From 2-02-FULL-55-14 sp964473365 (GTDB taxonomy: Bacteria > Bacteroidota > Ignavibacteria > UBA10030), in contig CAYYOV010000006.1 of NCBI GenBank assembly GCA_964473365.1, positions 31,763 through 95,762 on the forward strand: a stretch of DNA of 64,000 bases, written 5' to 3'. How positions within the stretch are numbered: position 1 is the stretch's first letter; each line of letters opens with the position of its first letter. Below the pieces are notes generated by a model. That model saw nothing but the letters and a program-made list of their open reading frames with translations, did not search any database and had not been told where the DNA came from. Positions 1 to 8,606 of the stretch are shown piece after piece. A program made the position numbers and the translations under genes.

Positions 1-188
1 AGGCGTATGAGCGCATTGGTTCGTCCGAGGTCACGTCCATCATCGTGACGGACACGCTTCCGCTCCGTCAGCCGTCGCCGAAAGTTCAGGTGCTATCGAC
101 CTCGCGCCTGTTCGCAGAGGCCATTTTGCGGACGCATCAGAACAAGTCGATCAGCTCGCTGTTCGATATCGACAAAGACAAAGCTTGA
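1..188 (+). CDS. prs: Ribose-phosphate pyrophosphokinase, C-terminal end (partial)
   Basis: This is the last 61 codons of a gene that enters from the left edge, read from base 3 to a TGA at 186-188. The residues IIVTDTLPL followed by KVQVLSTSRLFAEAI and a terminal SISSLF match the C-terminus of PRPP synthetase, which makes phosphoribosyl pyrophosphate from ribose 5-phosphate and ATP for nucleotide, histidine and NAD synthesis. The catalytic and PRPP-binding loops lie outside the window. Prs next to ribosomal protein L25 and Pth is a common bacterial gene order, which supports the call. Confidence 0.85.
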   Translation, partial: AYERIGSSEVTSIIVTDTLPLRQPSPKVQVLSTSRLFAEAILRTHQNKSISSLFDIDKDKA

Positions 189-209
189 TACTACTGAGGA
201 GATGCACCG

Positions 210-875
210 ATGTCAGAATTGACCATTACCGCTGAGATCCGGAAGAAGACCGGCAAAGGCGGCAACGCCATGCGTGCCAAGGGGATCGTCCCCGGGATCT
301 ACTATGGCCACGGACTCCCGAACATCCCGGTGGCGGTTCCGGAGGGAGCTCTGCGCCCATTGTATGCGACGACGGCGACCCATATCATCAACCTCGCCCT
401 CGACGATGGTTCTTCACGGGCGTGCATCCTGAAGTCGATCGATTTCGACCCTGTGAGCGACCGACCGGTCCATTTCGATCTGCTGGGCCTCAAGGAGAAC
501 GAAGAGGTCGAGATCCAGGTGCCCGTGGTGTTGACGGGTGGCGTTCCTTCTGGCGTGCGCGAAGGGGGCATCCTGCAGCACATTCTGCATCGGCTGAAGG
601 TCTCCTGCCTGCCGAAGTACATCCCCGAGTCGGTCCAGATCGATGTGGCCAACCTCTCGATCAACAAGTCTGTCCACGTGGGCGAGCTTTCGATCCCGAA
701 CGTGAAGATCCTCGAGGACGCCCGGACGACGGTTGTGGCGGTCATCCCGCCGGTGGTCGAGAAGGTTGCAGAACCGGTTGCTGCCGAAGCGGTCGCAGCT
801 CCTGCCGAACCCGAGGTCATTGCCAAGGGCAAGAAGCCCGAGGAAGAGGGCGAAAAGCCGGCCGAAAAGAAGTAA
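210..875 (+). CDS. rplY: 50S ribosomal protein L25 (TL5/CTC type)
   Basis: This 221-residue protein has the two-domain TL5/CTC form of L25, which binds 5S rRNA in the large subunit. Residues 1 to about 90 form the 5S-binding domain (RKKTGKGGNAMRAKGIVPGI near the start) and about 95 to 185 the CTC domain. The last 40 residues are a low-complexity Ala/Pro/Glu/Lys tail that varies between species. A GAGGAG ribosome-binding site sits just before the ATG at 210. The gene lies between prs and pth, which is its usual setting. Confidence 0.93.
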   Translation: MSELTITAEIRKKTGKGGNAMRAKGIVPGIYYGHGLPNIPVAVPEGALRPLYATTATHIINLALDDGSSRACILKSIDFDPVSDRPVHFDLLGLKENEEVEIQVPVVLTGGVPSGVREGGILQHILHRLKVSCLPKYIPESVQIDVANLSINKSVHVGELSIPNVKILEDARTTVVAVIPPVVEKVAEPVAAEAVAAPAEPEVIAKGKKPEEEGEKPAEKK

Positions 876-893
876 CGCGCAGGACCTGGCGCC

Positions 894-1499
894 ATGCTGC
901 TCGTCGCCGGATTGGGCAACCCCGGTGCAGCGTACCAAGGGACCCGACACAATGTCGGATTCCTGGTGGTGGAAGAGCTTGCACGACGATCCGGCGTCCG
1001 CTTCAGACCCGGGTTGGGTGATTGGATGGAAGCTTCCGTCGAGATCGACGGACAAGCTGCGATCCTGATAGCACCGTCGACGTACATGAATAGAAGCGGT
1101 GCGGCGGTCACGGGGGCCGCAAACGCTCTGGGGATCACGATGGCGGAAACCCTCGTGATCTTCGACGACTTCCAACTGCCGTTGGGCCTGTTGCGATTGC
1201 GGCTCCGCGGCAGCGACGGTGGACACAACGGCATCGCGTCGGTCATCTCGTCGGCGGGCACGCAGGATGTGCCGCGACTACGCTGCGGAATAGCATCAGC
1301 ACACATGCCAGTCGACAAAGAAGGCATGGCCGACTATGTGCTGGAGCGGTTCGCAGCAGATGAGATCGAGGCCGTGCGCCAGATGGTCCTCCGGGCGGCA
1401 GATGCTGTGGAGACGGTGATCCGCTCCGGTTGGAACGCAGCCATGAACGAGTTCAACCGTCCCCTTCCCGGGACGGACGACGTACCAGATACAGTGTAG
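894..1499 (+). CDS. pth: Peptidyl-tRNA hydrolase
   Basis: Pth cleaves the ester bond of peptidyl-tRNAs that drop off ribosomes, recycling the tRNA. The 201-residue protein carries the family's markers in order: GLGNPG with Asn9, the catalytic His19 in TRHNVGF, YMNRSG, the FDDFQLPLG acidic site and GGHNG. Its length is normal. The start codon lies 18 bases after rplY, so the two are probably cotranscribed. Nothing is missing or unusual. Confidence 0.95.
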   Translation: MLLVAGLGNPGAAYQGTRHNVGFLVVEELARRSGVRFRPGLGDWMEASVEIDGQAAILIAPSTYMNRSGAAVTGAANALGITMAETLVIFDDFQLPLGLLRLRLRGSDGGHNGIASVISSAGTQDVPRLRCGIASAHMPVDKEGMADYVLERFAADEIEAVRQMVLRAADAVETVIRSGWNAAMNEFNRPLPGTDDVPDTV

Positions 1500-1607
1500 C
1501 ACCCCCACGGCGGCTGGGGATCATCGACCGCCGACCACCCATACCCTGCTCCGTTCAGCAACACCAGGAACGGGGCCATGTTCCACGACCACAGGGAAAG
1601 TACTGCC

Positions 1608-1994
1608 ATGGCGCAGGACCCCAAGATCTACGAAACGGCGTTCATCGTGAATGCCGGCCTCGACGACCCGCAGATCGATGCGGTGATCGAGAAGGTCAAA
1701 GAATTCATCACCAAGCACGAAGGCTCGGTCCTCGACATCAACAAGTGGGGCCGCAAGCGTTTCACGTATCCGATCCGGAAGAAGAACAACGGATTCTACG
1801 TGATCGCGGAGTTCACAGGCCCGTCGGACCTCGTGGCCAAGCTGGAGCGTCATTACCAGCTCGATGAGAGTGTGCTCCGGTATCTCACGATCCGGCTTGA
1901 CAAGCACGCTTTGAAGGCCCGCGCGCAGAAGGTTGCCGCTGACGCAGCCGCCCAGGCCGCGGCACCCGAACCGGCACCGGCTCCGGCCGTCTGA
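1608..1994 (+). CDS. rpsF: 30S ribosomal protein S6
   Basis: S6 binds S18 and 16S rRNA in the platform of the small subunit. The 128-residue product starts MAQDPKIYETAFIVNAG and contains INKWGRKRFTYPIRKK, typical of the family. About 15 to 20 Ala/Pro-rich residues extend the C-terminus beyond the core. I chose the ATG at 1608, preceded by GGGAAAG, over the in-frame ATG at 1578, because the family's conserved sequence begins here. The gene leads the usual rpsF-rpsR-rplI cluster, without the ssb often found between the first two. Confidence 0.93.
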   Translation: MAQDPKIYETAFIVNAGLDDPQIDAVIEKVKEFITKHEGSVLDINKWGRKRFTYPIRKKNNGFYVIAEFTGPSDLVAKLERHYQLDESVLRYLTIRLDKHALKARAQKVAADAAAQAAAPEPAPAPAV

Positions 1995-2022
1995 CCCATC
2001 ACTTTGAAACGAGACAACGACC

Positions 2023-2316
2023 ATGAGACCACCCCTTCGACGTAATTCATCTGATTCAGGTCCGCGGCGCGGCCGCGGGCGAGGACGCAACCAGCAGCAG
2101 CGCAAGAAGCGCACCTGTCGGTTCTGCGACGCCAAAGAGATCTACATCGACTACAAGAACGAAAAGCGCCTGTCCCGGACCGTCTCTGAGCAGGGGCGCA
2201 TTATCCCCCGCCGGATCACCGGAACCTGCGCCAAGCACCAGCGGCAGCTCACCGTGGCCATCAAGCGGGCGCGCCATCTGGCCCTGCTGCCGTTCGTCGC
2301 GGATGCCGTGAGCTGA
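2023..2316 (+). CDS. rpsR: 30S ribosomal protein S18
   Basis: S18 pairs with S6 in the small subunit. The 97-residue protein has an Arg/Gly-rich N-terminal extension (about residues 12 to 30) before the family core: CRFCDAK, IDYKNEKRL, IIPRRITGTCAKHQRQL and AIKRARHLALLPF. The two cysteines of CRFC are those often seen in bacterial S18. It lies 28 bases after rpsF and 11 before rplI, consistent with a single transcript. Confidence 0.95.
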   Translation: MRPPLRRNSSDSGPRRGRGRGRNQQQRKKRTCRFCDAKEIYIDYKNEKRLSRTVSEQGRIIPRRITGTCAKHQRQLTVAIKRARHLALLPFVADAVS

Positions 2317-2327
2317 GGAGACCACCC

Positions 2328-2771
2328 ATGAAAGTCATTCTTCGACAAGACTACGAACAGCTGGGCAAGCTCGGCGACGTCAAGGACGTGAAAGACGGCT
2401 TTGCCCGGAACTACCTGATCCCCCGCAACATCGCGTTCGAGGCCACGCCAAGCGCACTGCGCCTGCTCGAAGAGGAGCGAAAGCAGACGGGACGGCGGCT
2501 GGAAAAGGAGCGGCAAGCGGCGGAACAGCTTGCTGCCCAGATCGAGAAAACGTCGGTGACCCTGAGCGTCAAGGTCGGCGAGGACGAGAAGTTGTTCGGC
2601 TCGGTCACCTCTCAGGACATCGCCAACGCATTGGTCGAGAAGGGCATCACGCTCGACAAGCGCCAGATCGAACTGGAGGACACCATCAAGAGCCTGGGCA
2701 TTTACGACGTTCCCGTGAAGCTTGCGGCCGGCGTCGTCGGCAAGGTGAAGGTCTGGATCGTTCGCGAATAA
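2328..2771 (+). CDS. rplI: 50S ribosomal protein L9
   Basis: L9 binds 23S rRNA at the base of the L1 stalk. The 147-residue protein opens with MKVILRQDYEQLGKLGDVK and contains GFARNYLIPRNIA, the N-terminal RNA-binding domain. A charged connecting helix (about residues 45 to 75) and the C-terminal domain with KLFGSVTSQDIA follow. A GGAG site precedes the ATG. It is the last gene of the ribosomal cluster and is followed by a strong hairpin. Confidence 0.95.
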   Translation: MKVILRQDYEQLGKLGDVKDVKDGFARNYLIPRNIAFEATPSALRLLEEERKQTGRRLEKERQAAEQLAAQIEKTSVTLSVKVGEDEKLFGSVTSQDIANALVEKGITLDKRQIELEDTIKSLGIYDVPVKLAAGVVGKVKVWIVRE

Positions 2772-2795
2772 CGGTTTCTTGATCTGTTCCACGGC

Positions 2796-2821
2796 GGGCC
2801 ATGAGAATCTTCTCATGGCCC
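2796..2821 (+). terminator. Hairpin terminator after rplI
   Basis: GGGCCATGAG at 2796-2805 pairs perfectly with CTCATGGCCC at 2812-2821 across a six-base loop whose outer bases could extend the stem. It lies 24 bases after the rplI stop. The downstream T-run is interrupted (GTTCGCATTTCTT), so termination strength is uncertain. Confidence 0.65.
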
Positions 2822-2865
2822 GTTCGCATTTCTTGGCGGTCCGGGCGTCAAAACCGCGGATTGCC

Positions 2866-2894
2866 TTGCGTTTCGAGCGCTTTTTGGGTAGATT
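2866..2894 (+). promoter_or_regulatory. Promoter for korAB
   Basis: TTGCGT at 2866-2871, a 17-base spacer and TAGATT at 2889-2894 form a housekeeping-type promoter in the 294-base gap between rplI and korA. Transcription would start near 2901, giving a G+C-rich leader of about 165 bases. The same TTG-N20-TAnnTT pattern recurs at other transcription-unit starts in this window. Confidence 0.5.
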
Positions 2895-3065
2895 TTTAGA
2901 TAATACACGTGTGGCGCCACCCGACAGGCCTGGGCCGGCGCCAACGATCCACGGATCCCGGCCGCTTCTCCCCTCGAACAACCGCCGAGCGTTCGTTCCA
3001 CGACGGAAGGCCATCGCGCTTCCCGGGGAGGGCCTTGTTTCGTTCCCGCACAGGACCTGTCGTCC

Positions 3066-4913
3066 ATGTCATCTACTACCAAACAGACCCAAAGCCTTGA
3101 TGAGGTCACCATCCGATTCGCCGGCGATTCCGGCGACGGCATGCAGCTGACCGGCACCCAATTCACGAACACCACGGCGTTGCTCGGCAACGACCTCAGC
3201 ACGTTTCCGGACTATCCTGCAGAGATCCGCGCTCCACAGGGAACGCTGTTCGGTGTCTCCGGCTTCCAGATCCACTTTGGAAGCACCGAGATCCACACCC
3301 CGGGCGACCAATGCGACGTTCTCGTCGCAATGAATGCCGCGGCACTCAAGGTCAATCTCAATACCCTGATTGACGGCGGCGCGATCATCGTCAATACCGA
3401 CGGCTTCAGCGACAAGAACCTGAAGCTTGCCGGGTATGCCGAGAATCCCCTCCGCGATGGGTCGCTCGAGAAATACCGCGTCTACGAGGTCGACATCAGC
3501 AAGCTGACCTCCCTCGCACTCCAGGACCTGAACCTCTCCAGCAAGCTTGTCGATCGGTCGAAGAACTTCTTCGCACTCGGCATGATGTTCTGGATGTACA
3601 ACCGCCCCATCGAGCCGACGGTCGATTGGATCAGCGAGAAATTCGAGAAGAAGCCGGATATCAAGGAAGCGAACATCCGCGTTCTCAAGGCAGGGTGGAA
3701 CTACGGCGAAACGACGGAGATCTTCAAGGTCCGGTATGAGGTGGGACCGGCCAAGCTCGCTCCGGGCAAGTACCGCAATATCACGGGCAACCAGGCGACG
3801 GCCTGGGGCCTCATGGCGGCTGCAAAGCGCGCCAACCTCGAGCTATTTCTCGGCACGTACCCGATCACACCAGCCAGCGACATCCTCCACGAGCTGTCGA
3901 TCTACAAGAACTTCGGCGTGAAGACGTTCCAGGCTGAAGATGAGATCGCAGGGATTTCTTCTGCGATCGGTGCGTCGTTCGGCGGAGCGCTTGCCACGAC
4001 GACGACCTCGGGCCCAGGCGTGGCACTGAAGACCGAAGCGATGGGTCTCGCCGTCATGGTCGAGCTGCCCCTCGTCATCGTCAACGTTCAACGCGGAGGC
4101 CCGAGCACCGGCCTGCCGACCAAGACCGAGCAAGCCGACCTGTTGCAGGCCCTCTATGGCCGGAACGGTGAAGCTTCCATTCCGGTCGTGGCCGCTTCAA
4201 CCCCGGGCGATTGCTTCTTCGCGGCGTTTGAGGCATCGCGCATCGCGTTAAAGTACATGACGCCGGTCATCCTGCTGACGGACGGATATCTCGCCAACGG
4301 CTCTGAACCGTGGATGATCCCTTCGATGGGTTCGCTGCCGGATATCAGCGTCCCCTTCCGCACGGAGAAAGACGGTTTCCTTCCCTATTCGCGCGACGAA
4401 AAGACACTGACTCGTCCGTGGGCGATCCCCGGAACTCCGGGATTGGAGCATCGCATCGGCGGCCTCGAGAAAGCTCATCTCACAGGCAACGTCAGCTATG
4501 ACCCGAAGAACCACGAGTTCATGGTCAGGCTGCGGACGGAAAAGGTGGAACGGATCGCCGACGATATTCCGGATGCCGTCGTCGAAGGCGCGCCGACGGG
4601 CGATGTGCTCGTTGTCGGCTGGGGCGGAACCTACGGCGCCATCAAATCGGCCGTGACGAAGATGCAGGCCCGCGGCCAAAAGGTCTCGCAGATGCATGTG
4701 AAGCACCTGAACCCGATGCCGAAGAACGTCGGCGACGTTCTGAAGAACTTCCGGCATGTGCTCGTACCTGAGCTCAACTTGGGCCAGCTCCTCAAGGTGC
4801 TGCGCTCGAAGTATCTCGTTCCGGCGGTGGGACTCGACAAGATCCAGGGTCTCCCCTTCCGGTCCATCGAGATCGAAACGAAGATCGAAGAACTCCTGAA
4901 AGGCGGGAAGTAG
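3066..4913 (+). CDS. korA: 2-oxoglutarate:ferredoxin oxidoreductase, alpha subunit (gamma-alpha fusion)
   Basis: With KorB this subunit interconverts 2-oxoglutarate + CoA and succinyl-CoA + CO2 using ferredoxin, a TCA or reductive TCA step. The 615-residue protein is a fusion. About residues 8 to 190 are the gamma domain (FAGDSGDGMQLTGTQF, PDYPAEIRAPQGT). From about 235 onward is the alpha domain (YPITPASDILHEL, AEDEIAGISSAIGAS, VQRGGPSTGLPTKTEQAD). The order and length fit KorA-type enzymes in Bacteroidota and Chlorobi. AGGA lies about ten bases before the ATG. The stop is three bases before korB. Specificity for another 2-oxoacid cannot be excluded by sequence alone. Confidence 0.88.
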   Translation: MSSTTKQTQSLDEVTIRFAGDSGDGMQLTGTQFTNTTALLGNDLSTFPDYPAEIRAPQGTLFGVSGFQIHFGSTEIHTPGDQCDVLVAMNAAALKVNLNTLIDGGAIIVNTDGFSDKNLKLAGYAENPLRDGSLEKYRVYEVDISKLTSLALQDLNLSSKLVDRSKNFFALGMMFWMYNRPIEPTVDWISEKFEKKPDIKEANIRVLKAGWNYGETTEIFKVRYEVGPAKLAPGKYRNITGNQATAWGLMAAAKRANLELFLGTYPITPASDILHELSIYKNFGVKTFQAEDEIAGISSAIGASFGGALATTTTSGPGVALKTEAMGLAVMVELPLVIVNVQRGGPSTGLPTKTEQADLLQALYGRNGEASIPVVAASTPGDCFFAAFEASRIALKYMTPVILLTDGYLANGSEPWMIPSMGSLPDISVPFRTEKDGFLPYSRDEKTLTRPWAIPGTPGLEHRIGGLEKAHLTGNVSYDPKNHEFMVRLRTEKVERIADDIPDAVVEGAPTGDVLVVGWGGTYGAIKSAVTKMQARGQKVSQMHVKHLNPMPKNVGDVLKNFRHVLVPELNLGQLLKVLRSKYLVPAVGLDKIQGLPFRSIEIETKIEELLKGGK

Positions 4914-4916
4914 CCC

Positions 4917-5969
4917 ATGTCGAATCACGTTAATGACATCCTGACCCAATCGGCATCGTTCGAGATGCCGAAGTACTCTTCGAAGGATTTTTCGAGCAAC
5001 CAGGACGTTCGTTGGTGTCCGGGTTGCGGCGACTATTCGATCCTCGCCCAGACCCAACGCGTGATGCCCGACCTGGGCATCCCGCGTCACAAGATGGTCT
5101 TCGTGTCGGGCATCGGGTGTTCGAGCCGGTTCCCCTACTACATGGAGACATACGGGTTCCACAGCATTCACGGCCGTGCCACGGCGATCGCCTCCGGCCT
5201 GAAAGTTGCCCGTCCCGACCTCTCCGTCTGGGTGGTCACGGGTGACGGCGACGGAATGTCGATCGGCGGGAATCACTTCATCCATCTGCTCCGCCGGAAC
5301 ATCGACGTCAAGGTCCTTCTCTTCAACAACCAGATCTACGGTCTGACGAAGGGCCAGTACTCACCGACCTCCGAACAAGGCAAGGTGACGAAATCGACGC
5401 CGCAAGGTTCGTTGGATTATCCGTTCAATCCGGCAGCGCTCGCCCTGGGCGCAAGCGCGACGTTCGTAGCGCGCACGCTTGACCGCGACCCAAAGCATAT
5501 GCAAATGGTCCTGAAGCGGGGCGCTGAGCATGCGGGGACGTCGTTCGTGGAGATCTACCAGAATTGCAACGTGTTCAACGACGGCGCGTTCTTCCAGTTC
5601 ACCGAAAAGGATACGAAGGATGACAGCGTCGTGTTCATCGAACACGGCAAGCCGCTCGTCTTCGGCAAGGAAAAGGACAAGGGGATCAAACTGGACGGCT
5701 TCACGCCGACCATCGTGTCGCTGACCGACGGGAAACATTCCGTGAACGATCTGCTCGTTCACAATGAACGCGATACGACCCTCTCCTTCATTCTGGCCGA
5801 TATGACCTACAAACCCGGGCTTCCCCGGCCGGTGGGCATCTTCCTTTCGATCGAGCGTCCGACGTATGAACATCTTCTGACGGCGCAGATCGAATCTGCG
5901 AAGGCCAAGCGGGGCGATGGAGATATGGACAAGCTCTTGAACTCCGGCGACACCTGGGTCATTCGCTAA
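4917..5969 (+). CDS. korB: 2-oxoglutarate:ferredoxin oxidoreductase, beta subunit
   Basis: The 350-residue beta subunit holds thiamine diphosphate and a 4Fe-4S cluster. The diphosphate/Mg site is visible as VVTGDGDGMSIGGNHF followed by LFNNQIYGLTKGQYSPTS. Four cysteines suited to the cluster occur in WCPGCGD, GIGCSS and YQNCNVFND. It follows korA by three bases, so the two are cotranscribed and probably produced in equal amounts. A T-tailed hairpin follows the stop. Confidence 0.9.
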   Translation: MSNHVNDILTQSASFEMPKYSSKDFSSNQDVRWCPGCGDYSILAQTQRVMPDLGIPRHKMVFVSGIGCSSRFPYYMETYGFHSIHGRATAIASGLKVARPDLSVWVVTGDGDGMSIGGNHFIHLLRRNIDVKVLLFNNQIYGLTKGQYSPTSEQGKVTKSTPQGSLDYPFNPAALALGASATFVARTLDRDPKHMQMVLKRGAEHAGTSFVEIYQNCNVFNDGAFFQFTEKDTKDDSVVFIEHGKPLVFGKEKDKGIKLDGFTPTIVSLTDGKHSVNDLLVHNERDTTLSFILADMTYKPGLPRPVGIFLSIERPTYEHLLTAQIESAKAKRGDGDMDKLLNSGDTWVIR

Positions 5970-5985
5970 GAGCCCCCATTCAGCG

Positions 5986-6020
5986 AAAAGGTGTGGCCTC
6001 CACTGGGGGTCACACCTTTT
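5986..6020 (+). terminator. Rho-independent terminator after korB
   Basis: AAAAGGTGTG at 5986-5995 pairs exactly with CACACCTTTT at 6011-6020 and is followed by another T and TCATTC. It lies 16 bases past the korB stop and 17 before nrnA. It should end the korAB transcript. Confidence 0.85.
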
Positions 6021-6036
6021 TCATTCAACACCGATC

Positions 6037-7035
6037 ATGCCATCTTCTACACCAAACCTGACCAGCTTTCGCGAGCTGTTGCAATCTCCTTCGTCCGTCG
6101 TGCTCACGACCCATCTGAACCCGGATGGAGACGGTCTCGGGAGTCAGCTCGCCCTGGCTGAGGTCCTCCGTTCTCAAGGAATCCCTGTTCGGATCGTGAA
6201 TCACGACGCCGTCCCGCCTCCGTATCGATTTCTCGACCCAGACGGAAGGACGATCGAACGGTACGAACCGTCCAGGCATGACGACCTGCTCCATGATGCC
6301 CGGTGGATCGTCGTTGTCGACACTAACCAGGTCAGCCGGCTTGGTCGCATGGAATCGGCCGTGGCCGATAGCCCGGCGGCAAAGGCGATCATCGACCATC
6401 ATCCCGATCCGGGATCGTTCGCGTCGGTCGTGATCGTCGACTCGGACGCCTCATCGACGGGCGAAATGGTCTACGAGTTGTTCGCTGCGACGGATGCGCT
6501 CCCGATCTCGGCGGCAGGCGCTTCAGCGTTGTATACTGCGATCATGACCGACACCGGTTCGTTCCGCTTCCCGAAGACTGACGCGCGTCTGCATCGAATC
6601 GTCGCCGACCTTATCGAGATGGGTGCCGACCCGGTGAGCACATACCAGCACGTCTATGAAGAAGGACCGGCGAACCGGCTGCAACTGTTGGGAGAGGTCC
6701 TGGCGGGACTGCAGATCGCACACGAAGGCCGTCTGTGTGCCTTTACGGTCACCCGCGACCTCCTCCAAAGAACAGGCACGACCGAGATCGATACAGACGC
6801 ATTCGTACCTATGACGTTGACGGTCGGCGGCGTGCAGATCGGACTGATGTTCACGGAGCTTGAGGATTGCATCAAAATCAATTTTCGTTCCCGCGGAGCG
6901 ATCCCCATCAATCAGCTCGCCCAGCAGTTCGGCGGAAACGGTCACCGCAATGCCGCAGGAGCGCGGGTCCACAACGCTACCATCGATCACGTGCGCCGCG
7001 AGGTCATCGCCCGGGCGCGCCACTTTCTTTCCTAG
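6037..7035 (+). CDS. nrnA: Bifunctional oligoribonuclease / PAP phosphatase, DHH family
   Basis: NrnA degrades 2- to 5-mer RNAs and removes the 3' phosphate from pAp. The 332-residue protein shows the DHH metal-binding motifs: THLNPDGDGLGSQL near residue 27, VVDTNQ, and the namesake AIIDHHPDPG. A C-terminal DHHA1 domain ends in QQFGGNGHRNAAGARV, where the usual GGGGH reads GGNGH. Length matches the family. The next gene begins five bases after the stop. Confidence 0.87.
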   Translation: MPSSTPNLTSFRELLQSPSSVVLTTHLNPDGDGLGSQLALAEVLRSQGIPVRIVNHDAVPPPYRFLDPDGRTIERYEPSRHDDLLHDARWIVVVDTNQVSRLGRMESAVADSPAAKAIIDHHPDPGSFASVVIVDSDASSTGEMVYELFAATDALPISAAGASALYTAIMTDTGSFRFPKTDARLHRIVADLIEMGADPVSTYQHVYEEGPANRLQLLGEVLAGLQIAHEGRLCAFTVTRDLLQRTGTTEIDTDAFVPMTLTVGGVQIGLMFTELEDCIKINFRSRGAIPINQLAQQFGGNGHRNAAGARVHNATIDHVRREVIARARHFLS

Positions 7036-7040
7036 GCCCT

Positions 7041-8528
7041 ATGAAACTCCACATCCGCTTTCTCGTCGCCCGTCCCAGCACGGTCTCGTCCGATCTCCTC
7101 GTGTACTTTGTCTATTCTGACACTCGACGCTTCCAGAAGGACATGGCCGCCGCTCGCACGATCGGAGGACCGGGGGTGGCATCGCTGCAACGATCCGGCG
7201 ACTTCACCGGGAAGCAGGGGGAGATTGCGGTCGTGCACACCGGCTCCACTCGGGCCCCCCGGCTAGCCCTGGTGGGGATGGGCGAATATTCCAAGGCAAC
7301 GGTCGAACGATACCGTAAAGCAGCCGCACAGGCTGCCCGAGAGGCCCGTCGGAGAAAGGCGAAGACAGCAGCGTTCGTCCTGCCAGAATTGCACGGCGCC
7401 GCCGAGGATGTCATGGTCGCCCTCTCGGAGGGTGCGCAACTCGGGTTGTACCGGTTCGACAAGTACAAGAAGCCGTCGGACGAGCAAGAGCCGAAGCTTA
7501 CAGAGATCACCCTGCTTGCCTCAAAGCCGGCACTCCGCCAACCTGGACTTCGGGCGCTTGCCCGGGCTGAAGCGATCGTGGCAGGGACTGTCCTCGCTCG
7601 AGACCTGTCGAACGCCCCGGGCAATGAGATCTATCCGGAAACCCTGGCCCAAGCAGCGGTCGATGCAGGCACTCGCGCCGGTTTCGAGGTGCGGGTGCTT
7701 GGTGAGGCCGAACTCAGTGAGCTCGGAATGGGCGGTGTCCTGGCAGTCAACCGCGGAAGCACCCGCGAGCCCCGGTTCATTATCATGGAGTATGGTCCCG
7801 CCTCCAAGCGACCTGTGGTCCTCGTTGGGAAGGGCGTGACCTTCGACACGGGGGGCATCTCGATCAAGCCCTCTGCAGGCATGGCCGAGATGAAGATGGA
7901 CATGGCCGGCGCGGCCGCGGTCATCGGCACGTTCGAATCGGTTGCCCGGATGCGACTGCCCGTTCGGCTCGTCGGTTTGATACCGGCCGTCGAGAACATG
8001 CCCAGCGGGTCCGCCCAACGCCCGGGAGACATCATCCGTCACCTGAACGGCAAGACCTCAGAAGTGGACAACACGGATGCCGAGGGACGGCTTGTCCTCG
8101 CCGATGCACTGGCCTATGCCGAACGCTACAAACCGGCGGCCGTGATCGACCTCGCGACCCTGACGGGGGCTGTCGTCGTGGCGTTGGGGCATGTCGTGAC
8201 GGGAATGATGGGGAACGATCGAACGCTGATGCGGCGCCTGACCGTTGCGGGTGAAGCCACCTACGAACGCGTTTGGGAACTTCCGTTGTTCGACGAATAC
8301 GAACGCCTGATCCGCAGCGATGTTGCGGACGTGAAGAACGTCGGCGGTCGGTGGGCTGGAGCGATCACGGCAGGATGGTTCCTGAAGAAGCACATCGGCA
8401 CCTACAGGTGGGTCCACCTCGATATCGCTGGCACGGCGATCCTTGAAGAACAGGGTGATTACACCACCAAAGGCGGGTCCGGCGTTGGTGTCCGATTGCT
8501 GACGGAATTCCTGCGCCGGTGGCGCTGA
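7041..8528 (+). CDS. pepA: Leucyl aminopeptidase, M17 family
   Basis: This cytosolic di-metal aminopeptidase of 495 residues removes N-terminal residues from peptides. The C-terminal catalytic domain has the M17 signatures: KGVTFDTGGISIKPS with the metal-binding Lys and Asp, MKMDMAGAAAV, and NTDAEGRLVLADALAYAE. The N-terminal macro-like domain covers about residues 1 to 170. I chose the ATG at 7041, five bases after nrnA, because an upstream extension would overlap nrnA by about 170 bases. Some M17 proteins also bind DNA, but nothing here shows that. Confidence 0.92.
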   Translation: MKLHIRFLVARPSTVSSDLLVYFVYSDTRRFQKDMAAARTIGGPGVASLQRSGDFTGKQGEIAVVHTGSTRAPRLALVGMGEYSKATVERYRKAAAQAAREARRRKAKTAAFVLPELHGAAEDVMVALSEGAQLGLYRFDKYKKPSDEQEPKLTEITLLASKPALRQPGLRALARAEAIVAGTVLARDLSNAPGNEIYPETLAQAAVDAGTRAGFEVRVLGEAELSELGMGGVLAVNRGSTREPRFIIMEYGPASKRPVVLVGKGVTFDTGGISIKPSAGMAEMKMDMAGAAAVIGTFESVARMRLPVRLVGLIPAVENMPSGSAQRPGDIIRHLNGKTSEVDNTDAEGRLVLADALAYAERYKPAAVIDLATLTGAVVVALGHVVTGMMGNDRTLMRRLTVAGEATYERVWELPLFDEYERLIRSDVADVKNVGGRWAGAITAGWFLKKHIGTYRWVHLDIAGTAILEEQGDYTTKGGSGVGVRLLTEFLRRWR

Positions 8529-8606
8529 AGACGCTCCGGCCTCGGAGTGCCGCGGCGTGGGTGCGCTGGCACTTCTTGCCATCATTGACGAGATTAGCGG
8601 AGCCAT

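Noticed and set aside
8567..8580. TGGCAC...TTGCC resembling a sigma-54 promoter before the GWxTD gene
   Set aside because: The GG and GC are 10 bases apart instead of 12, so the two halves cannot be read together by sigma-54.
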